Shown here piece after piece: positions 1 through 9,447 of a DNA stretch of 64,000 nt; the first letter of the stretch is position 1; every line of letters starts with the position of its first letter. Origin of the DNA: Amycolatopsis balhimycina FH 1894. GTDB lineage: Bacteria; Actinomycetota; Actinomycetes; Mycobacteriales; Pseudonocardiaceae. The notes beneath the pieces were generated by a model, which saw only the letters and a list, made by a program, of their open reading frames with translations, was not told the origin of the DNA and made no database searches. Location of the stretch: contig NZ_KB913037.1 in the NCBI RefSeq assembly GCF_000384295.1, forward strand, positions 3,582,649 through 3,646,648. The letters are read 5' to 3'. A program made the translations under genes and the position numbers.

Positions 1-928
1 CCGCGCCCTGGCCGTAGAACATCAGCTCGCCCGCCGCGTCGGCCTCGACGTAGACGGCGTTGAACGCGCCGCCGACGCCGGCGAGCTGGTGGCTGCGCGG
101 GATCATCACCGGGTGCACACGGGCGGAAACCGACTCGACACCGTCGTCGTCGGTGACCCGCTCACAAATGGCCAGCAGCTTCACCGTGCGGCCGAGTATC
201 CGGGCCGCGCCGAGGTCGGCCGCGGTGACATCGGCGATGCCCTCGCGGTGCACGTCCGAGGCGGTCACCCGGGTGTGGAAGGCCAGCGAAGCGAGGATCG
301 CGGCCTTCGACGCGGCGTCGTAGCCGTCGACGTCGGCGGTCGGGTCGGCCTCGGCGTACCCGAGCCGGCTGGCCTCGTCGAGCGTCTCGGCGTAGCCGGC
401 GCCGCTGGAGTCCATGGCGGACAGGATGTAGTTGGTGGTGCCGTTGACGATGCCCATCACGCGGGTGATGCGGTCGCCGGCGAGGGACTCCCGCAGCGGG
501 CGCAGCAGCGGGATGGCCCCCGCGACCGCGGCTTCGAAGTACAGGTCGGCGCCCGCGGCGTCGGCCGCTTCGAACAGGTCCGCGGAATGCTCGGCCAGCA
601 GCGCCTTGTTCGCCGTGACGACGGACTTCCCGGCCTTCAGCGCGGCGAGCAGCCAGCCGCGCACCGGCTCGATCCCGCCGACCAGCTCGACCACGACGTC
701 GACCTCGTCCGATGTAACGAGCTTCTCGGCGTCGGCGGTCAGCAGCTCCGGCGGCAGCTCGGGGTGCTTGTCCGGGCGGCGGACCGCGATACCGGCCAGC
801 TCGACCGGCACGCCCGCCCGCGCGGCCAGCTCGCCGGCCTGCTCGGTGAGCAGCCGGGCGACCTCGCCGCCGACGGTTCCGCAGCCGAGCAGGGCGACCC
901 TGATGGCACCTTCCTGTGGGGCAGCCAC
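1..928 (-). CDS. hom: Homoserine dehydrogenase, 3' part cut off by the window edge
   Basis: Reduces aspartate semialdehyde to homoserine in the aspartate pathway to threonine and methionine. About 309 N-terminal residues are visible. The Rossmann motif GCGTVG is at residues 15-20, and the family signatures ANKALLAEHS and GIVNGTTNYIL follow. The GTG start at 928 lies 5 bp after the lysA stop and is preceded by GGAGG inside the end of lysA, so the two genes are very likely translated from one message. The C-terminal part of the catalytic domain and any ACT domain lie outside the window. Confidence 0.95.
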   Translation of the reverse strand, partial: MAAPQEGAIRVALLGCGTVGGEVARLLTEQAGELAARAGVPVELAGIAVRRPDKHPELPPELLTADAEKLVTSDEVDVVVELVGGIEPVRGWLLAALKAGKSVVTANKALLAEHSADLFEAADAAGADLYFEAAVAGAIPLLRPLRESLAGDRITRVMGIVNGTTNYILSAMDSSGAGYAETLDEASRLGYAEADPTADVDGYDAASKAAILASLAFHTRVTASDVHREGIADVTAADLGAARILGRTVKLLAICERVTDDDGVESVSARVHPVMIPRSHQLAGVGGAFNAVYVEADAAGELMFYGQGA

Positions 929-933
929 TGTGT

Positions 934-2364
934 TCAGACCTCCAGGCGCAGCATGTCGTCGGTCGTCTCCCGCCGCAGCAGCAGCCGGGAGCTGCCGTTG
1001 CGCACCGCGACCACGGCCGGGCGCGGCTGCCGGTTGTACGTGCTCGCCATCGAGTAGCAGTAGGCGCCGGTCGCCGCGACCGCCAGCAGGTCGCCGGGAG
1101 CCAGCGTGTCGGGCAGCCAGCAGTCTCGTACGACGATGTCGCCGGATTCACAGTGTTTTCCCACGACCCGGGACAGCACGGCTGGGACCGGCTGGTCGTT
1201 GTCGGCCGCGGAGCGGGAAACCAGCCGGACGTCGTAGACCGCGTCGTAGAGCGCGGTCCGGATGTTGTCGCTCATCCCGCCGTCGACGCTCACGTACCGG
1301 CGCGACAGGTCGTCCCCGAGAGAGACGTCCTTGATCGTGCCGACCTCGTAGAGCGTGATCGTGCCCGGACCGGCGATCGCGCGGCCCGGCTCGCCGGCGA
1401 TGCGCGGCACCGGCAGGCCCGCGTACGCGCACTCCTTGCGGACGATCTCGCGGATCTGCGTGATCATCTGCGCCGGTGGTGGCGGGTTGTCCTTCTCGGT
1501 GTAGGCGATGCCGAACCCGCCGCCGAGGTCGACCAGGCTCAGCTGGTCGAGCAGCTCCGGGCCGTGCTCCTTGGCCAGGTCGCCGAGCAGCCCGACGACG
1601 CGGCGGGCGGCGACCTCGAAGCCGTCGGCGTCGAAGATCTGCGAGCCGATGTGGCTGTGCAGGCCGACCAGCTTGAGTGAACGAGCGTTAAGCACGCGGC
1701 GCACGGCTTCGGCGGCGTCGCCGGAGGCCAGCGAGAACCCGAACTTCTGGTCCTCGTGCGCGGTCGCGATGAACTCGTGCGTGTGCGCCTCGACGCCGAC
1801 GGTCACCCGGATCAGCACGGCCTGCACGACATCGTGGCGGGCGGCGATGTCGGCCAGCCGGGCGATCTCGAAGTAGGAGTCGAGCACCACCGTCCCGACA
1901 CCGGCGAGGATCGCGGCTTCCAGTTCCGCGGGCGACTTGTTGTTGCCGTGGAAGGTGATCCGCTCGGCCGGGAAGTTCGCGCGCTGTGCCACGGCCAGTT
2001 CGCCGCCGCTGCAGACGTCCAGGCTCAGCCCCTGCTCGGCCACCCAGCGGGCGATCTCGATGGACAGGAACGCCTTGGACGCGTAGTGCACGAGCGACGG
2101 GTCGTCGAACGCCTCGGCGTAGTCCGCGCACCGGGACTTGAAGTCGGCTTCGTCGACGATGAACAGCGGCGTGCCGTGCTGCTCGGCGAGCTCGCGGACG
2201 TCGACGCCGGCGATCCGGACGACGCCGTCGCTGCCGCGGAAGGTGTTGCGCGGCCACACTTTCGCGGGCAGCTTGTCGAGTTCCTCGACCCCGGACGGCT
2301 GAAGCCCGGAGGTGTCGGCGTGGGTATAGACGTCGGCGTGCCGTGGGCCCGCGGGGTGCGCCAT
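934..2364 (-). CDS. lysA: Diaminopimelate decarboxylase
   Basis: PLP enzyme of about 476 residues that decarboxylates meso-diaminopimelate to lysine. The PLP lysine is in HYASKAFLS. Other family signatures are GLHSHIGSQ, the phosphate-binding [11 protein letters not shown] and the CESGD segment that supplies the active-site cysteine from the partner subunit. The stop of argS is 3 bp upstream of the start and hom begins 5 bp downstream, so argS-lysA-hom form one leftward operon, an order typical of actinomycetes. The N-terminus is somewhat longer than the E. coli enzyme, as in other actinobacterial LysA proteins. Confidence 0.96.
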   Translation of the reverse strand: MAHPAGPRHADVYTHADTSGLQPSGVEELDKLPAKVWPRNTFRGSDGVVRIAGVDVRELAEQHGTPLFIVDEADFKSRCADYAEAFDDPSLVHYASKAFLSIEIARWVAEQGLSLDVCSGGELAVAQRANFPAERITFHGNNKSPAELEAAILAGVGTVVLDSYFEIARLADIAARHDVVQAVLIRVTVGVEAHTHEFIATAHEDQKFGFSLASGDAAEAVRRVLNARSLKLVGLHSHIGSQIFDADGFEVAARRVVGLLGDLAKEHGPELLDQLSLVDLGGGFGIAYTEKDNPPPPAQMITQIREIVRKECAYAGLPVPRIAGEPGRAIAGPGTITLYEVGTIKDVSLGDDLSRRYVSVDGGMSDNIRTALYDAVYDVRLVSRSAADNDQPVPAVLSRVVGKHCESGDIVVRDCWLPDTLAPGDLLAVAATGAYCYSMASTYNRQPRPAVVAVRNGSSRLLLRRETTDDMLRLEV

Positions 2365-2367
2365 TTC

Positions 2368-4029
2368 TTACATCCGTTCCGGAGCGGAGACACCGACCAG
2401 CGCGAGGCCGTTGGCGAGCACCACGCGCGCCGCCTCGCAAAGAGCCACCCGGGCGTAGTTGGCCGGGGTGGCCTCCTCGTCGCCCTTGGGCAGCACGCGG
2501 GCCTCGCGGACCGCGTAGAACTTGTGGAGCGCGCCCGCGAGCTCCTCCAGGTAACGCGCGATCCGGTGCGGCTCCCGCATTTCGGCGGCGCGGCGCACGG
2601 TTTCCGGGAACTCGCCGATCGTGCGGATCAGGTCGCCCTCGACCGGCAGCGTCAGCCGGCCCAGGTCGGCGTCCTCAGTGGACTTGAGGCTGAGGTCCGC
2701 GGCGCCGCGCAGCATCGTGCACAGGCGCGCGTGGGCGTACTGGACGTAGTAGACGGGGTTGTCGTTGGAGTGCTTGCGCAGCAGGTCCAGGTCGACGTCC
2801 AAAGTGGAGTCCACGGAGTACCGGATCAGCTCGTAGCGGGCCGGGTCGACGCCGACGGCCTCGACGAGGTCCTCCATGGTGATCACGGTGCCCGCGCGCT
2901 TGGACATCCGCACCGGCTTGCCGTCGCTGACCAGGTTGACCATCTGGCCGATGAGGACCTCGACCGTGGCCGGGTCGTCGCCGAAGGCCGCGGCCGCCGC
3001 CTTCAGGCGGGCGATGTAGCCGTGGTGGTCCGCGCCGAGCATGTAGATGCAGAGGTCGAAGCCGCGGTTGCGCTTGTCCTTGAAGTAGGCCAGGTCACCG
3101 GCGATGTAGGCCGGGTTGCCGTCCTGCTTGATGACGACACGGTCCTTGTCGTCGCCGTATTCCGACGACTTCAGCCACCAGGCGCCCTCGTTGAAGTAGA
3201 GGTTCCCGGAGTCCTTCAGCTGCTGGACGGCGGCGTCGACCGCGCCGGACTCGTGCAGCGAGTTCTCGTGGAAGTAGACGTCGAAGTCGGTGCCGAACTC
3301 GTGCAGGCTCTGCCTGATCTCGGTGAACATCAGCTCGATGCCGATCCGGCGGAACGTCTCGTGGCGCTCGGCCTCCGGGAGGGAGAGCGCGCTCGGCTCG
3401 GCCTTGATGACCTCGGCGGCGATGTCGTTGATGTAGCCGCCCGCGTAGCCGTCCTCCGGCGCGGGCTCGCCCTTCGCCGCGGCGATCAGGGACCGGACGA
3501 ACCGGTCGATCTGGGCACCGGCGTCGTTGAAGTAGTACTCGCGGGTGACGTCGGCGCCCTGCGCGCCCAGCACCCGGCCCAGCGCGTCGCCGACCGCGGC
3601 CCAGCGGGTGCCGCCGAGGTGGATCGGGCCGGTCGGGTTCGCCGAGACGAACTCGAGGTTGATCCGGGTGCCGGCCAGCGCGTCACCGCGCCCGTAGGCG
3701 GCGCCGGCGTCGAGCACCTGGCGGACGATGTCGCCCTGCGCGGCCGCGGCGAGCCGGAAGTTGAGGAACCCGGGGCCGGCGACTTCGGCCGAGGCGACGC
3801 CGTCGTCCGCCGAGACCGCCTCGGCCAGCGCCTCGGCGAAGTCGCGGGGCTTCAGCCCGGCCTTCTTGGCCACCTGGAGGGCCAGGTTCGTCGCGTAGTC
3901 GCCGTGGTCGGGGTTGCGCGGGCGTTCGATGGTCACCTGCTCCGGCAGCACGGCGTCGTCGATGCCGCGTGCGGCGAGCACCTGCACGGCGGAGCTGCGG
4001 ACCAGGTCGGCGAGAGCGGCGGGAGTCAC
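2368..4029 (-). CDS. argS: Arginyl-tRNA synthetase
   Basis: Class I aminoacyl-tRNA synthetase that charges tRNA-Arg. The HIGH-type signature appears as [10 protein letters not shown] at residues 134-143 and the KMSKS-type loop as RMSKRAGT. The C-terminal anticodon-binding domain ends in [11 protein letters not shown] chose the GTG at 4029 (protein begins [10 protein letters not shown], 553 residues). The frame is open for 23 further codons upstream, but those do not resemble ArgS and would exceed the usual length of about 550. It is the first gene of the argS-lysA-hom operon. Confidence 0.95.
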   Translation of the reverse strand: MTPAALADLVRSSAVQVLAARGIDDAVLPEQVTIERPRNPDHGDYATNLALQVAKKAGLKPRDFAEALAEAVSADDGVASAEVAGPGFLNFRLAAAAQGDIVRQVLDAGAAYGRGDALAGTRINLEFVSANPTGPIHLGGTRWAAVGDALGRVLGAQGADVTREYYFNDAGAQIDRFVRSLIAAAKGEPAPEDGYAGGYINDIAAEVIKAEPSALSLPEAERHETFRRIGIELMFTEIRQSLHEFGTDFDVYFHENSLHESGAVDAAVQQLKDSGNLYFNEGAWWLKSSEYGDDKDRVVIKQDGNPAYIAGDLAYFKDKRNRGFDLCIYMLGADHHGYIARLKAAAAAFGDDPATVEVLIGQMVNLVSDGKPVRMSKRAGTVITMEDLVEAVGVDPARYELIRYSVDSTLDVDLDLLRKHSNDNPVYYVQYAHARLCTMLRGAADLSLKSTEDADLGRLTLPVEGDLIRTIGEFPETVRRAAEMREPHRIARYLEELAGALHKFYAVREARVLPKGDEEATPANYARVALCEAARVVLANGLALVGVSAPERM

Positions 4030-4189
4030 CTGCCGAATTCTAGGTGTGCCCAGGTCCGGCGCTCGCAGCGGTCTCGGGCATGTCACGGCCAGTGGCACTG
4101 TGAGGTGTTAACGGTGATCAGACGGGTGGCCCCTACACTGGCCGGGGCGGGAATCCGTCCGCAGCCACCAGAGGGAGAACGCGGGAGCC

Positions 4190-5059
4190 ATGGCGAACGG
4201 GACAACTCGGAAAAAGGGGTCGGCGGTGAAGGCGGCCCGCGGTTCCGTGGTGAGCAAGAAGGGCACGCCCTGGGGCACGATCATCGCCGTCGTCGCCATC
4301 GTGGCACTGGCCGCTTCGGTGATCATCTACTACATGGTGCAGTCGGCGCCGAAGCGTGAGCAGGCCGACCGCGAGGCCGCCGCCGCGTCGTTCGCGCCGT
4401 CCGCGTCGAACCCGGACCCCTCGAAGGGCATCCCCGGCGTCGTGACCGCGGACTACAAGGGCAGCGTGCACATCCTCCCGACCGAGCGCGTCGCCTACGA
4501 CAAGACCCCGCCGTTCGGCGGCCCGCACGACGGCTACTGGGCGGCCTGCACCGGCATCGTCTACCCGAACGCGGTGCGGACCGAGAACATGGTGCACGCG
4601 CTCGAGCACGGCGCCGTGTGGATCGCCTACAACCCGCAGCAGATCACCGGCGACGCGCTGAACCTGCTCAGTGTCCGCGCCAAGGGCAAGCCGTACACGA
4701 TGATGTCGCCCTACCCGGGCCTCGACAAGCCGATCTCGCTGCAGTCGTGGGGCCACCAGCTGAAGGTGGACGACGTCAACGACGCCCGGATCGACGAGTT
4801 CATCGCGGCCCTGCGCACCAACCCGAACGGCGTCTACCCCGAGGTCGGCGCCTCGTGTGACGCGCTCGGCCCCGGCCAGTTCGACCCGGACAACCCGCCG
4901 CCGTTCGACCCGTCGAAGCCGGGCAAGGACGCCAAGCCGATGGACTACAAGGGCACTGCGGGCGCGCAGCAGGAGCAGGGCGGCATGAACCAGCAGCCTT
5001 CGGGTGTTCCCGCGCCTTCCACCGGCGCCCCGGCACCCTCGGCGACGCCGACCAAGTGA
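4190..5059 (+). CDS. DUF3105 membrane-anchored protein
   Basis: A 289-residue protein with a basic cytoplasmic N-terminus, one membrane helix at about residues 28-50 and an extracytoplasmic DUF3105 domain. That domain contains the family segments PPFGGPHD, YWAACTGIVYP and MVHALEHGAVWIAY. The tail after about residue 230 is low-complexity, rich in Pro, Gln and Gly. The last four bases overlap the start of the DUF305 gene (GTGA), so the two are translationally coupled. The family has no firmly established function; the conserved His and Cys residues suggest metal or redox chemistry, which is inference. It diverges from argS. Confidence 0.85.
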   Translation: MANGTTRKKGSAVKAARGSVVSKKGTPWGTIIAVVAIVALAASVIIYYMVQSAPKREQADREAAAASFAPSASNPDPSKGIPGVVTADYKGSVHILPTERVAYDKTPPFGGPHDGYWAACTGIVYPNAVRTENMVHALEHGAVWIAYNPQQITGDALNLLSVRAKGKPYTMMSPYPGLDKPISLQSWGHQLKVDDVNDARIDEFIAALRTNPNGVYPEVGASCDALGPGQFDPDNPPPFDPSKPGKDAKPMDYKGTAGAQQEQGGMNQQPSGVPAPSTGAPAPSATPTK

Positions 5060-5763
5060 CGTCCGAAGAAACCGAGGCCGGCACCGAGCAGCCCGCCTGG
5101 TCGCGCTGGGTGATCATCGGCGGGACGCTGCTCGCGGTCCTGCTGATCGGCGCGACGGCGGGAATGTTCCTCACCCGGACGATCGACAGCGACCCGGCTG
5201 CCACCCCGGCAGCCGGGTCGGTCGAGGTCGGCTTCGCCCAGGACATGTCGACGCACCACCTGCAGGCCGTGACGATGGCCGGCTGGGCCCGCGACCACTC
5301 GACGGACCCGGAGGTCCGCCAGCTGGCGTTCGACATCGAGCGCACCCAGCTGGAGCAGGTCGGCCGCATGAAGGGCTGGCTCATGCTGTGGGACAAGCCG
5401 GAGCAGCCGATCGGCGCACCGATGCAGTGGATGACGGAGCCGATGCAGGGCCACGACGGCGGCATGTCGATGGCCCCGTCCTCGCTGAACCCGGCGGGCG
5501 GCCCGCTGATGCCGGGCATGGCGACGGACGCGGAGCTGGCCAAGCTGCGCTCGCTGTCAGGCAAGCAGCTGGACGTCTACTTCCTCCAGCTGATGCTCCG
5601 CCACCACCAGGGCGGCACGGCGATGGCCCAGTACGCGGCGTCGCATTCGAGCCTGCCGGCGTTGAAGGCCCTGGTGAACAGCATGCTGACCTCGCAGGGC
5701 GCGGAAATGGACCAGATGAAGCTGATGCTCTCCGCCCGCAGCGCCCAGCCACTGCCCGCCTAG
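5056..5763 (+). CDS. DUF305 (ferritin-like) membrane-anchored protein
   Basis: A 235-residue protein with a membrane helix at about residues 18-38 and an exported DUF305 domain. It carries both family His motifs, [13 protein letters not shown] and [13 protein letters not shown], in a predicted four-helix arrangement. DUF305 proteins are often found near copper-handling genes and are thought to bind metal; nothing here proves that role. It starts at a GTG that overlaps the DUF3105 stop by 4 bp. DUF3105-DUF305 pairs are a recurring actinobacterial arrangement. Its end overlaps the convergent NB-ARC gene by 4 bp. Confidence 0.87.
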   Translation: MTSEETEAGTEQPAWSRWVIIGGTLLAVLLIGATAGMFLTRTIDSDPAATPAAGSVEVGFAQDMSTHHLQAVTMAGWARDHSTDPEVRQLAFDIERTQLEQVGRMKGWLMLWDKPEQPIGAPMQWMTEPMQGHDGGMSMAPSSLNPAGGPLMPGMATDAELAKLRSLSGKQLDVYFLQLMLRHHQGGTAMAQYAASHSSLPALKALVNSMLTSQGAEMDQMKLMLSARSAQPLPA

Positions 5764-7298
5764 TCCGCTTTCTCGAGGGCTCTGAGGTTTCGGGCGGTAG
5801 CGACGGTATCGGGGTGGTTTCCGCCGAGTACGTACTCGCTGCGAGCGAGAACGTCCCGGTAGACATCACGGGCCTGCTGGTACTCACCCAGATTGGCGAG
5901 AGCAGCACCCAGGTTGTGGGCGGAGAAGAGGGTGTCGGGATGATCTTCACCCAGTAGACTCTTGCGGCGGGCATACGTCGCTGTGTCGAGTTCGAAAGCC
6001 TGCCGATGTTCACCCAAGTCGGCGAGGACCCCGGCGAGGTTGTGTGCGCGTCGGAGGGTGCCGGAATGGTCGTTCCCGAACAAATCACGACTTGACCGAT
6101 AGCTCCGATCGGCCAACGGCAAAGCACTTCGATAATCGCCTCGGCTGCGTAGATATACGGACGCAAGGTCGAGGACGTTCGCGACTTCCTTGCACACGGC
6201 TGTCAGATCACGGGTTTCGTCGGTCACGGCGAGGATATGAGGCAACAACTGTCGCCAAAGTGGCCACGACGCGGGGTTGTTCCACGGGTAGGCGGGAAGC
6301 CCTGCTTCAAGAACCCGAACAGCGATCACGGGCCAGTCATGGTCGCCGTCGCGTGCACGCAACCACGCCGCCGGCACGCGGTGGAGCTGCACCGTGGTCG
6401 CCGTGACATCAGCCATGCCGCGCACCCGCAAAACAGTCGTGATGTCGGCGAACGCGAGCGGATCGCGCACGACCGCCGCCAGCTCTTCGGGCAGCTGATC
6501 AGCCTGCTGAGTCAGCAACGTGAGCGGCACCGGTTCCGGAGCCAGCCAAGCGACGAAGGTCAGCGCAAGCAGGGCCGCGGGATGGTGTCGTTCGAGGTAC
6601 TCGAACGACAGGGTCCAAGCAGCGGCGACCGAGGTCGGATACCCGCTGGTTCGTTCGCGCCGGTCCAGCAGTTCCTCGATGCGCTGAGCGTGCAGTTCGA
6701 GATAGGCGTCCGCAGTCCACCCGTTCGCGGCGAGGAGCCAGGCGGCCTGGTCGACCGCCAACGGCAGGTCCCCGAGCACCTCGGCGACCCGGTCGGCATC
6801 CGCGTCACTCAGCTCAGGAAGCCGCGATCGCAGCAACTGGACCGACTCGGGACGCGTGAACTCCCGCACCGGCAGGCTCGCGGCGACCCCGGCCCAGTCC
6901 GGGTTCCGGGACGTGATGATCACGTGCCCATCGCCGCCGGGGAGGAACGGCTGCAGCGTCGTGGCGTCCTCGGCGTTGTCGAACACCAGCAGCCACCGGT
7001 CACGCGCGCGCAGCATGCCCAGCAGCCGGGCCAGCGCGACCTCGGAAGAGTCCTGTTCGGTGGCGAGGTCCAGCGCACGGGCGAGGTCGGCCAGGCGCCC
7101 GGCGATGAGATCCGGGTCTTCGGACGGGACCCACCAGGCCACGTCGTAGTCGTCGTAGTAGCGGTGGGCGTACTCCAGGGCCGTCGTGGTCTTGCCGACG
7201 CCGGCCATCCCCTGGACGGCTTGCACGACCGCCGGCTCCCCCGAACACAGTGCGTCTCGCAAACCAGTTAACAACTGTTCACGACCGGTGAACTCCAC
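5760..7298 (-). CDS. NB-ARC/TPR STAND ATPase (NLR-like protein)
   Basis: A 512-residue signal-transduction ATPase. The P-loop GMAGVGKTT is at residues 30-38, Walker B LLVFDN at about 103-108 and the NB-ARC motif GDLPLA at 176-181. After a winged-helix region, C-terminal tetratricopeptide repeats (about 410-512) show repeated [21 protein letters not shown] units. The GTG at 7298 is the only plausible start: the frame upstream is open to a TGA near 7427 but has no ATG, GTG or TTG. The gene uses many codons unlike its neighbours, including a TTA at Leu10, which suggests transfer. It follows a small effector gene and overlaps the frame at 7279-7428. It probably acts as an oligomerising sensor for that effector. 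Confidence 0.85.
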   Translation of the reverse strand: MEFTGREQLLTGLRDALCSGEPAVVQAVQGMAGVGKTTTALEYAHRYYDDYDVAWWVPSEDPDLIAGRLADLARALDLATEQDSSEVALARLLGMLRARDRWLLVFDNAEDATTLQPFLPGGDGHVIITSRNPDWAGVAASLPVREFTRPESVQLLRSRLPELSDADADRVAEVLGDLPLAVDQAAWLLAANGWTADAYLELHAQRIEELLDRRERTSGYPTSVAAAWTLSFEYLERHHPAALLALTFVAWLAPEPVPLTLLTQQADQLPEELAAVVRDPLAFADITTVLRVRGMADVTATTVQLHRVPAAWLRARDGDHDWPVIAVRVLEAGLPAYPWNNPASWPLWRQLLPHILAVTDETRDLTAVCKEVANVLDLASVYLRSRGDYRSALPLADRSYRSSRDLFGNDHSGTLRRAHNLAGVLADLGEHRQAFELDTATYARRKSLLGEDHPDTLFSAHNLGAALANLGEYQQARDVYRDVLARSEYVLGGNHPDTVATARNLRALEKAD

Positions 7299-7428
7299 CG
7301 TCCGCGCCGGAATCCGGCCACATCGACCCCCACGCGATCCGCGGGTGGACGTGCATGGTGTTGCCGTCGCCGATCTGCACGCCGCGGCTGCCGGCGAGGT
7401 GGATCCGGGGCGCGGAATCCTCGGTCAT
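7279..7428 (-). CDS. 49-codon frame carrying the amyloid-like motif [10 protein letters not shown]
   Basis: ATG at 7428, stop at 7279-7281. The frame encodes [15 protein letters not shown] and then [10 protein letters not shown] at residues 16-25, identical to the motif at the C-terminus of the upstream gene product. At DNA level 7354-7380 and 7451-7477 are near-identical direct copies. The ATG is 7 bp after the effector stop, with no clear Shine-Dalgarno site, so it is probably reached by reinitiation. Its last 20 bases overlap the NB-ARC gene in another frame: skipping one base would fuse the motif to the NB-ARC protein. It is therefore either a separate peptide, a programmed +1 frameshift product or the detached 5' end of a frameshifted NLR gene. 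Confidence 0.6.
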   Translation of the reverse strand: MTEDSAPRIHLAGSRGVQIGDGNTMHVHPRIAWGSMWPDSGADGGVHRS

Positions 7429-7435
7429 CGGAGGG

Positions 7436-7780
7436 TCAGAAGGTGAGGTTCATCGTGTTGCCGTCACCGATCTGCACACCCTTCGAGTCGGTGACCGTGA
7501 CGTTGTACTTCCCCGCGCGCGTGCCGTCCGGGTCCGCCTCGCGCAGCACGGCCCGCGCGGCTTCGAGCACCTCGGCGTCGTCGCCCACGTTAACCGCGGC
7601 TAACTCCGCCGCCAGCTCGCCGGGATCGTCCGCCAGCTCCTCACGGTCGAGGAGACGCCGCACGCCGGACTTCAAGCCGGCGTACGCGTCCTTCACCGCC
7701 GCCGTCGCCGTGTCCTTCGCCCCCGCAGCCGCGCCCGCCGCCAACGCGGTCACCACCAGTTCCACAGCTTCGATCGCCAC
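7436..7780 (-). CDS. Small putative cell-death effector with C-terminal RHIM/BASS-like amyloid motif
   Basis: A 114-residue protein. The N-terminus (about 1-45) is an Ala/Gly-rich amphipathic segment, VVTALAAGAAAGAKDT and onward, of the kind seen in bacterial HeLo/Bell-type membrane-active domains. An acidic helical middle follows, and then a C-terminal beta-prone tail with [10 protein letters not shown] at residues 101-110 ending NLTF. Bacterial amyloid-signalling effectors have this plan: N-terminal toxic domain, terminal prion-like motif and an adjacent NB-ARC protein bearing the same motif. A TTA codon occurs in the segment encoding AELAAVNV. The toxic role is inferred from architecture and context only. 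Confidence 0.75.
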   Translation of the reverse strand: MAIEAVELVVTALAAGAAAGAKDTATAAVKDAYAGLKSGVRRLLDREELADDPGELAAELAAVNVGDDAEVLEAARAVLREADPDGTRAGKYNVTVTDSKGVQIGDGNTMNLTF

Positions 7781-7846
7781 CGCACACCGCTCCCAGAGTC
7801 GAGTCGTCTCCGGACAGTCTCCCCGGGCCGGGCCGCTGTTACAGCG

Positions 7847-8767
7847 TCACCAGGAGAGTTCCTGGCAGCGGCGCGCGCAGTGCGGCGCCTCCACCTGCAG
7901 GGTGGCGTGCTCGATCGCGTACCGGGACGCCAGCAGGTTCTGCGCTTCCGTCAGCACGTCCGATTGCTTCGCGGGCGGTGCGAGCGTCAGGTGTGCCGAG
8001 GCCACCTCCATGCCCGAGGTGAGCGTCCAGATGTGCAGGTCGTGCACGTCCGCCACCCCCGGCAGCGCGGACAGCTCGGCGTTGACCGCCCCGACGTCGA
8101 CGCCCTGCGGCGCGTGCTGGAAGAGGATGCGCAGCGCGCGCCTGGCCAGCGCCCAGGTGCGGGGCAGCACGAACAGCCCGATCGCGACACCGATGATCGG
8201 GTCGGCGTAGCGCCAGCCCGTGAACAGCGTCAGCGCGCCGCTGATCAGCACGCCGACCGAGCCGACCAGGTCGGCCAGCACTTCGAGGTACGCGCCGCGG
8301 ACGTTGAGGCTCTCCTTCGCGCCCGAGCGCAGCACGGCGAACGAGATGAGGTTGGCCACCAGACCGGCCGTCGCGGCCAGCAGGACGGGCAGGCCAGGCA
8401 CCGCGGGTGGGGCGCCGATCCGGCCGATGGCCTCGACCAGGACGTACCCCGCGACGCCGAAGAGCAGGACCGCGTTGGCGAGCGCCGCGAGCACCTCCGC
8501 GCGGTAGAGCCCGAAGGTACGGCTGACCGTTGGCCTGCTGCGCCGCGCCAGGACGATGGCGGTCAGGGCCATGCCGACCCCGAGGACGTCGGTGAACATG
8601 TGCGCCGCGTCCGAGATCAGGGCCAGCGAGCCGGTCGTGAAGCCGACGACGAACTCAAGCACCATGAAGCCGGCGCCGACGCCGAGGGCGATGGCGAGGC
8701 TCCGGACGTACCGGCCCGACGCGCTCGCCGGTTCGATCGCGTGCCCGTGACCGTGTCCCTGCCCCAT
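7847..8767 (-). CDS. Cation diffusion facilitator (zinc/cobalt/cadmium exporter)
   Basis: A 306-residue CDF antiporter with a His-rich N-terminus (GQGHGHGHA), six predicted membrane helices and a cytoplasmic ferredoxin-like domain ending in Cys/His (EAPHCARRCQE). The first transport-site motif HxxxD is present in SDAAHMFTD. The second, usually HxxxD, reads EVLAD, so Glu replaces His. I chose the ATG at 8767, after GGAGG, over a TTG 33 bp upstream. An AT-rich segment with short palindromes lies just upstream and may bind a metal sensor. Substrate specificity cannot be read from the sequence. Confidence 0.88.
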   Translation of the reverse strand: MGQGHGHGHAIEPASASGRYVRSLAIALGVGAGFMVLEFVVGFTTGSLALISDAAHMFTDVLGVGMALTAIVLARRSRPTVSRTFGLYRAEVLAALANAVLLFGVAGYVLVEAIGRIGAPPAVPGLPVLLAATAGLVANLISFAVLRSGAKESLNVRGAYLEVLADLVGSVGVLISGALTLFTGWRYADPIIGVAIGLFVLPRTWALARRALRILFQHAPQGVDVGAVNAELSALPGVADVHDLHIWTLTSGMEVASAHLTLAPPAKQSDVLTEAQNLLASRYAIEHATLQVEAPHCARRCQELSW

Positions 8768-8816
8768 TCCGCCTCCGTTCCCGGTTCTCCGTCCGGCCAA
8801 ACATATAGTCAGATGC

Positions 8817-8826
8817 GCATATATGC
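8817..8826. promoter_or_regulatory. AT-rich palindromes upstream of the CDF exporter
   Basis: GCATATATGC is a perfect 10-bp palindrome, adjacent to a second one, ATGCGCAT (8813-8820), in an otherwise GC-rich stretch about 50 bp upstream of the exporter start. ArsR/SmtB-type metal sensors bind AT-rich imperfect palindromes like this. No sensor gene is adjacent, so this is a candidate operator or promoter only. Confidence 0.35.
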
Positions 8827-8921
8827 AACAGAGGGCAGCCTAAGTTCACCCACCCGAAAGCTACCCCGGCGCGCCCGTGGCGACCAATCCACCAGGCGGG
8901 GCTTCCCAGCGGACGGACTCG

Positions 8922-9341
8922 TCACGCTTCGACGTCGACCATCCGGCGCAGCAGGTCACGCAGCTTGACGCGGTCGGCGGCCTCGAGCGAGGCAAGGGGT
9001 TCGGCCGCGAACCCCAGCGACCTCCGAAAGTTTCGCGCCAGCACCGCACCCGCGGGCGTGGCCACGATGTTCTTGATCCGCCGGTCGCGCTCGTCCGGAC
9101 GGCGCTCCACCAGGCCGCGCGCCTCGAGCCGGTCGATGATCCCGGTCACGTTCGAGCGCTCGGACTTCAGCTTCTCGGCGATCCGGTGCATCGGCAGCGG
9201 CTCCCCCAGCGCGGCGAGCACCTTGGCCTGGACCGTCGTCAGCCCCTGCGCGGCGGCCGCGGACTCGTACGAGGCGACGAACCGGTCGACGATCCGGCCG
9301 AGCAGGGTCACGACGTCGTCGGTGATCGGGTCAGCGCTCAT
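8922..9341 (-). CDS. MarR family transcriptional regulator
   Basis: A 139-residue winged-helix repressor. The recognition region reads MHRIAEKLKSERSNVTGIIDRLEARGLVERR, followed by the wing RPDERDRRIKNIVATPAG. The ATG at 9341 is preferred over an in-frame start 42 bp upstream because the latter falls within the shared promoter. It is divergent from an SDR gene, with two near-identical direct repeats between them. This is the classical arrangement of a MarR protein that represses itself and its neighbour. The ligand is unknown. Confidence 0.88.
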   Translation of the reverse strand: MSADPITDDVVTLLGRIVDRFVASYESAAAAQGLTTVQAKVLAALGEPLPMHRIAEKLKSERSNVTGIIDRLEARGLVERRPDERDRRIKNIVATPAGAVLARNFRRSLGFAAEPLASLEAADRVKLRDLLRRMVDVEA

Positions 9342-9359
9342 GCGCCGAGTGTAGGCCGA

Positions 9360-9418
9360 TAGTTGACTACGTGAACCATCCATGCCTATAGTGGTTTTAG
9401 TTCACTACATTAATCATC
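9360..9418. promoter_or_regulatory. Two direct-repeat boxes between marR-like and SDR genes
   Basis: Boxes at 9360-9380 and 9398-9418 begin TAGTTGACTACGTGAA and TAGTTCACTACATTAA and both end CATC. They match at all but five positions of 21. Each contains a short dyad, TAGTT..ACTA. Their position between divergent genes, 38 bp apart, makes them the likely binding sites of the MarR protein at 8922-9341. Confidence 0.6.
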
Positions 9419-9447
9419 ATCTACCTGAATCACATCGAGGTTCCGAG

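Noticed and set aside
1756..4359. An 867-codon open frame on the + strand
   Set aside because: It is antisense to lysA and argS, both of which have clear catalytic motifs. Such long antisense frames are normal at this GC content.
7279..7428. Extending the NB-ARC gene upstream in its own frame to include the motif
   Set aside because: The upstream part of that frame translates to unrelated sequence and has no start codon before the TGA near 7427; the motif is in a different frame.
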